Source: Saprospiraceae bacterium
GTDB lineage: Bacteria > Bacteroidota > Bacteroidia > Chitinophagales > Saprospiraceae
Assembly (NCBI GenBank): GCA_021298575.1
Contig: JAJTFM010000016.1
Span: 41,020 to 105,019 of the forward strand
Length of the DNA: 64,000 bases
Direction: 5' to 3'
The notes beneath the pieces are model-generated. The model made no database searches. It was given only the letters and a program-made list of their open reading frames with translations, and was not told where the DNA came from. A program made the translations under genes and the position numbers. Below are positions 61,949-64,000 of the stretch, piece after piece. The number at the start of each line of letters is the position of its first letter. Position 1 is the stretch's first letter.

Positions 61949-64000
61949 TGCGCAATACAGATGCGCAATTTGAGCTGGCTCATTTATTTGCAACTTTTAT
62001 AAACAAAGAGGGCGCGTTCATTAAAAGGGAATTGCTTGCCCTTTCCCTGAAACACTTGTATATCAAGCTGAAGAAGAAGGCTGCTCATCCGACGGCATTT
62101 CAGCAAAAAACACTCGATGAACTGAATTCTCCCTCAGCCACCAACTCTGACGGGTTGTACAGGGAGCTCTTTACCGACAGGTATTACGGGGAGTTTGCTC
62201 CGGTTACGGGTCAGTTGTTGGCGGTGAATAATACCAGGGTAAGGGAGCTACTTAAATTATGTCTTGATTACAGCGATAAAAGTGCCCCTTCGCCGAAGTG
62301 GAATAAAGAAGTAGCAGAAATAACCGGATATCTTGACAAGGTCTGTCTGGCTGAGAAAACTGTCCCTTTTTTGGAAAAATGGTGCGAACTACTTCGGTCA
62401 GACCATAAAAACCTGCCGAATCAGCAGAATATGTGGAGGTATAAACCGGATATTCCCGCCTGGGTTTCTCCGTTTATCTGGTTTGCAGGTCGGAATCTTT
62501 CAGACGAACCCGGTATCAGGCAGGCACTTTCCGATTTGGCAGACTTGTCGTTTAAAAAAGTACCTGGTATAGGTCCGCTTTCTGTGAAAACCGGAAATGC
62601 CTGTATCCATGCCTTTGCGTTAATGCCCAATAATTCGGGTGTTATACATATCCTGCGGCAGCAGAAGAGAGCAGCGAACAAAACTGTCAGGGGTACAATT
62701 GAAAAAGTACTCCAAAAACTGGCTTCACGCGATAATCTGACTCCTGGAGCATTGATGGAGATCGGGATACCGGACTTCGGGCTGGATGAGAATGGTATGG
62801 CTGCTTTCGATTTCGGGGAATACGAAGCTGTGCTCAGTATTGAAAATAATGCCAGTGTTTTGATCAGATGGATGCAGAGGGGTAGTCTGAAAACACTGAA
62901 ATCAGCTCCTGCATCCGTCAAAAAAGAACAGGTTGCAGCGTACAAGGCACTTGTAACGCGGCAGAGTGAAATTAAAGATGCGCTGGGAGGGATTTCCCGC
63001 ATGCTTGAATCTGCGTGGCTGGAGAAAAGAACCTGGACTTGTGCCCAGCTGGCCGACAGGCTGCTCAATCATCCGGTTCTGAAATTCATTGGTCGCCGGC
63101 TTGTCTGGCGACTGGAGTACGGAAAAAAAACAATTGATGCGATTTTCCATGAAGGTAACTGGCAGAGTCCGGAAGGTGTAATAGCAGATGTTTTTCCATC
63201 TGATGCCCGTGTTACATTATGGCACCCGATACTGGTAGAAGCTGGCGATGTGCTGGCCTGGCGCAACTGGCTGGAAGAGCGACAGATTACCCAGCCATTC
63301 AAACAGGCGTACCGGGAAGTTTACGTGGTTACGCCCCCGGAAATACGCACCAGCTCCTATTCAAACAGATTTGCCGCCCACGTACTCAGACAGCATCAGT
63401 TTGCTGCGCTTTGTGGTTTGCGAGGCTGGCACTATAAATTACAGGGAGACTTTTACAATCCTGTCACCCCGCACAAGGACGTACCGTCCTGGGAATACCG
63501 CATTGAATTCTGGATAGAGACCAATGATCTGGACGACACTCTTGATTCAGGAATTTACCAGTACGTATATACCGATCAGGTACGTTTCAGTTATCAGGGT
63601 CGTCAGGTGAATATGCCGGACGTACCACCTGTTGTGTTTTCCGAGTTGATGCGGGATGTTGATCTGTTTGTGGGAGTATGCAGTATCGGGAATGATCCCA
63701 ACTGGCAGGATTCGGGTAATCAGCGACTGAGAGATTACTGGAATCGCTATGCTTTTGCCGAGGAGTTGTCGGCCAGTGGAGAGGTGCGTCTTGAGGCCCT
63801 GAAAAAAATGATACCCCGGCTTAAGATTGCCCCGCAGTGTCGTTTCGAAGGGCGCTATCTGATGGTGCAGGGTACCAGGCATCTTTATAAAATACACTGC
63901 GGCAGCGGCAATATACTGATGTCGCCGAATGACAAGTATCTGTGTATAGTTCCGGATCAGGCTGCCCGACGGGACAAAGAGCTGATATACCTGCCTTTTG
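61945..64000 (+). CDS. DUF4132 (MolR-like) protein, C-terminus outside window
   Basis: About 685 codons are visible from ATG 61945, open to the right edge. An N-terminal helical region (AHLFATFINKEGAFIKREL, VPGIGPLSVKTGNACIHAF) precedes the DUF4132 core (about residues 430-685). The core is recognisable from YREVYVVTPPEIRTSSYSNR, FAAHVLRQHQFAALCGLRGW, VFSEMRDVDLFVGV-like LMRDVDLFVGVCSIGNDPNW and HCGSGNILMSPNDKYLCIVP. The family includes E. coli MolR/YehI and has no established biochemical activity. It is coupled to the Gly-Gly-ending small protein; the true start is probably at 61742 (see that entry). Confidence 0.85.
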   Translation, partial: MMRNTDAQFELAHLFATFINKEGAFIKRELLALSLKHLYIKLKKKAAHPTAFQQKTLDELNSPSATNSDGLYRELFTDRYYGEFAPVTGQLLAVNNTRVRELLKLCLDYSDKSAPSPKWNKEVAEITGYLDKVCLAEKTVPFLEKWCELLRSDHKNLPNQQNMWRYKPDIPAWVSPFIWFAGRNLSDEPGIRQALSDLADLSFKKVPGIGPLSVKTGNACIHAFALMPNNSGVIHILRQQKRAANKTVRGTIEKVLQKLASRDNLTPGALMEIGIPDFGLDENGMAAFDFGEYEAVLSIENNASVLIRWMQRGSLKTLKSAPASVKKEQVAAYKALVTRQSEIKDALGGISRMLESAWLEKRTWTCAQLADRLLNHPVLKFIGRRLVWRLEYGKKTIDAIFHEGNWQSPEGVIADVFPSDARVTLWHPILVEAGDVLAWRNWLEERQITQPFKQAYREVYVVTPPEIRTSSYSNRFAAHVLRQHQFAALCGLRGWHYKLQGDFYNPVTPHKDVPSWEYRIEFWIETNDLDDTLDSGIYQYVYTDQVRFSYQGRQVNMPDVPPVVFSELMRDVDLFVGVCSIGNDPNWQDSGNQRLRDYWNRYAFAEELSASGEVRLEALKKMIPRLKIAPQCRFEGRYLMVQGTRHLYKIHCGSGNILMSPNDKYLCIVPDQAARRDKELIYLPF

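Overview
The window comes from a Bacteroidota chromosome, probably a Saprospiria/Chitinophagia-like gliding heterotroph. The evidence is a bifunctional LpxC-FabZ gene, gldG, a DUF4293 gene, a PUR-family DUF3276 gene, the futalosine menaquinone gene mqnD, and many copies of the phylum's -7 promoter element TAnnTTTG a short way upstream of start codons. Genus-level placement is not possible from what I can see.

Layout. 1-5 kb: an S9/DPP-IV peptidase cut by the left edge, diverging from a TonB-dependent receptor, then osmC and a thioredoxin. 5-15.4 kb: a minus-strand block with alaS (its 3' end overwritten by a ~150-bp repeat) and a likely operon of thiolase, MFS sugar transporter, trehalase, gldG, ABM monooxygenase and Crp-type regulator. 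15.6-17.4 kb: an ABC exporter gene lacking its D-loop segment. 17.4-18.4 kb: a gene-poor stretch of palindromic repeats.

18.4-24.7 kb is the highlight: a diversity-generating retroelement (DGR). Three minus-strand genes form the cassette. First is a protein with an N-terminal receptor/TIR-like 'IFLASSSELK' domain. Second is a 1066-aa STAND NTPase with coiled coils, one membrane segment and a C-terminal FGE-sulfatase (formylglycine-generating-enzyme-like) domain. Third is a DGR-type reverse transcriptase. The last 132 bp of the NTPase gene (variable repeat, VR) and the last 132 bp of the RT gene (template repeat, TR) align without gaps. They differ at 18 positions, 17 of them at template adenines, which is the signature of adenine-specific mutagenic retrohoming. 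The template is read in frame as the C-terminus of the RT, and a 20-bp inverted repeat links the two 3' flanks.

24.7-28.1 kb: rsmI, purS, pssA and a frameshifted aspS. 28.1-28.9 kb: a gene-free, AT-rich stretch with a cluster of DnaA boxes, a strong oriC candidate. 28.9-49 kb: heme A synthase, hydrolases, a PUR/RGG protein, citrate synthase, the thiolase-purD-scpA group, gamma-glutamyltransferase, an M23 peptidase, mqnD, a site-2 protease, an acyl-CoA dehydrogenase and the lpxC/fabZ-lpxA-ABC operon. A perfect 50-bp palindrome ends that operon and contains a consensus ParB site (parS) about 20 kb from the proposed origin. 49-64 kb: an OmpA/PD40 protein, beta-mannosidase, alkaline phosphatase, dprA, small envelope proteins, a Gfo/Idh oxidoreductase, fabH, a TolC-like protein, a small Gly-Gly-ending beta-grasp-like protein and a DUF4132 gene running off the right edge.

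Caution: aspS, the ABC exporter and the DUF4132 gene each carry an indel in a normally conserved region. Some of these may be sequence or assembly errors rather than biology.
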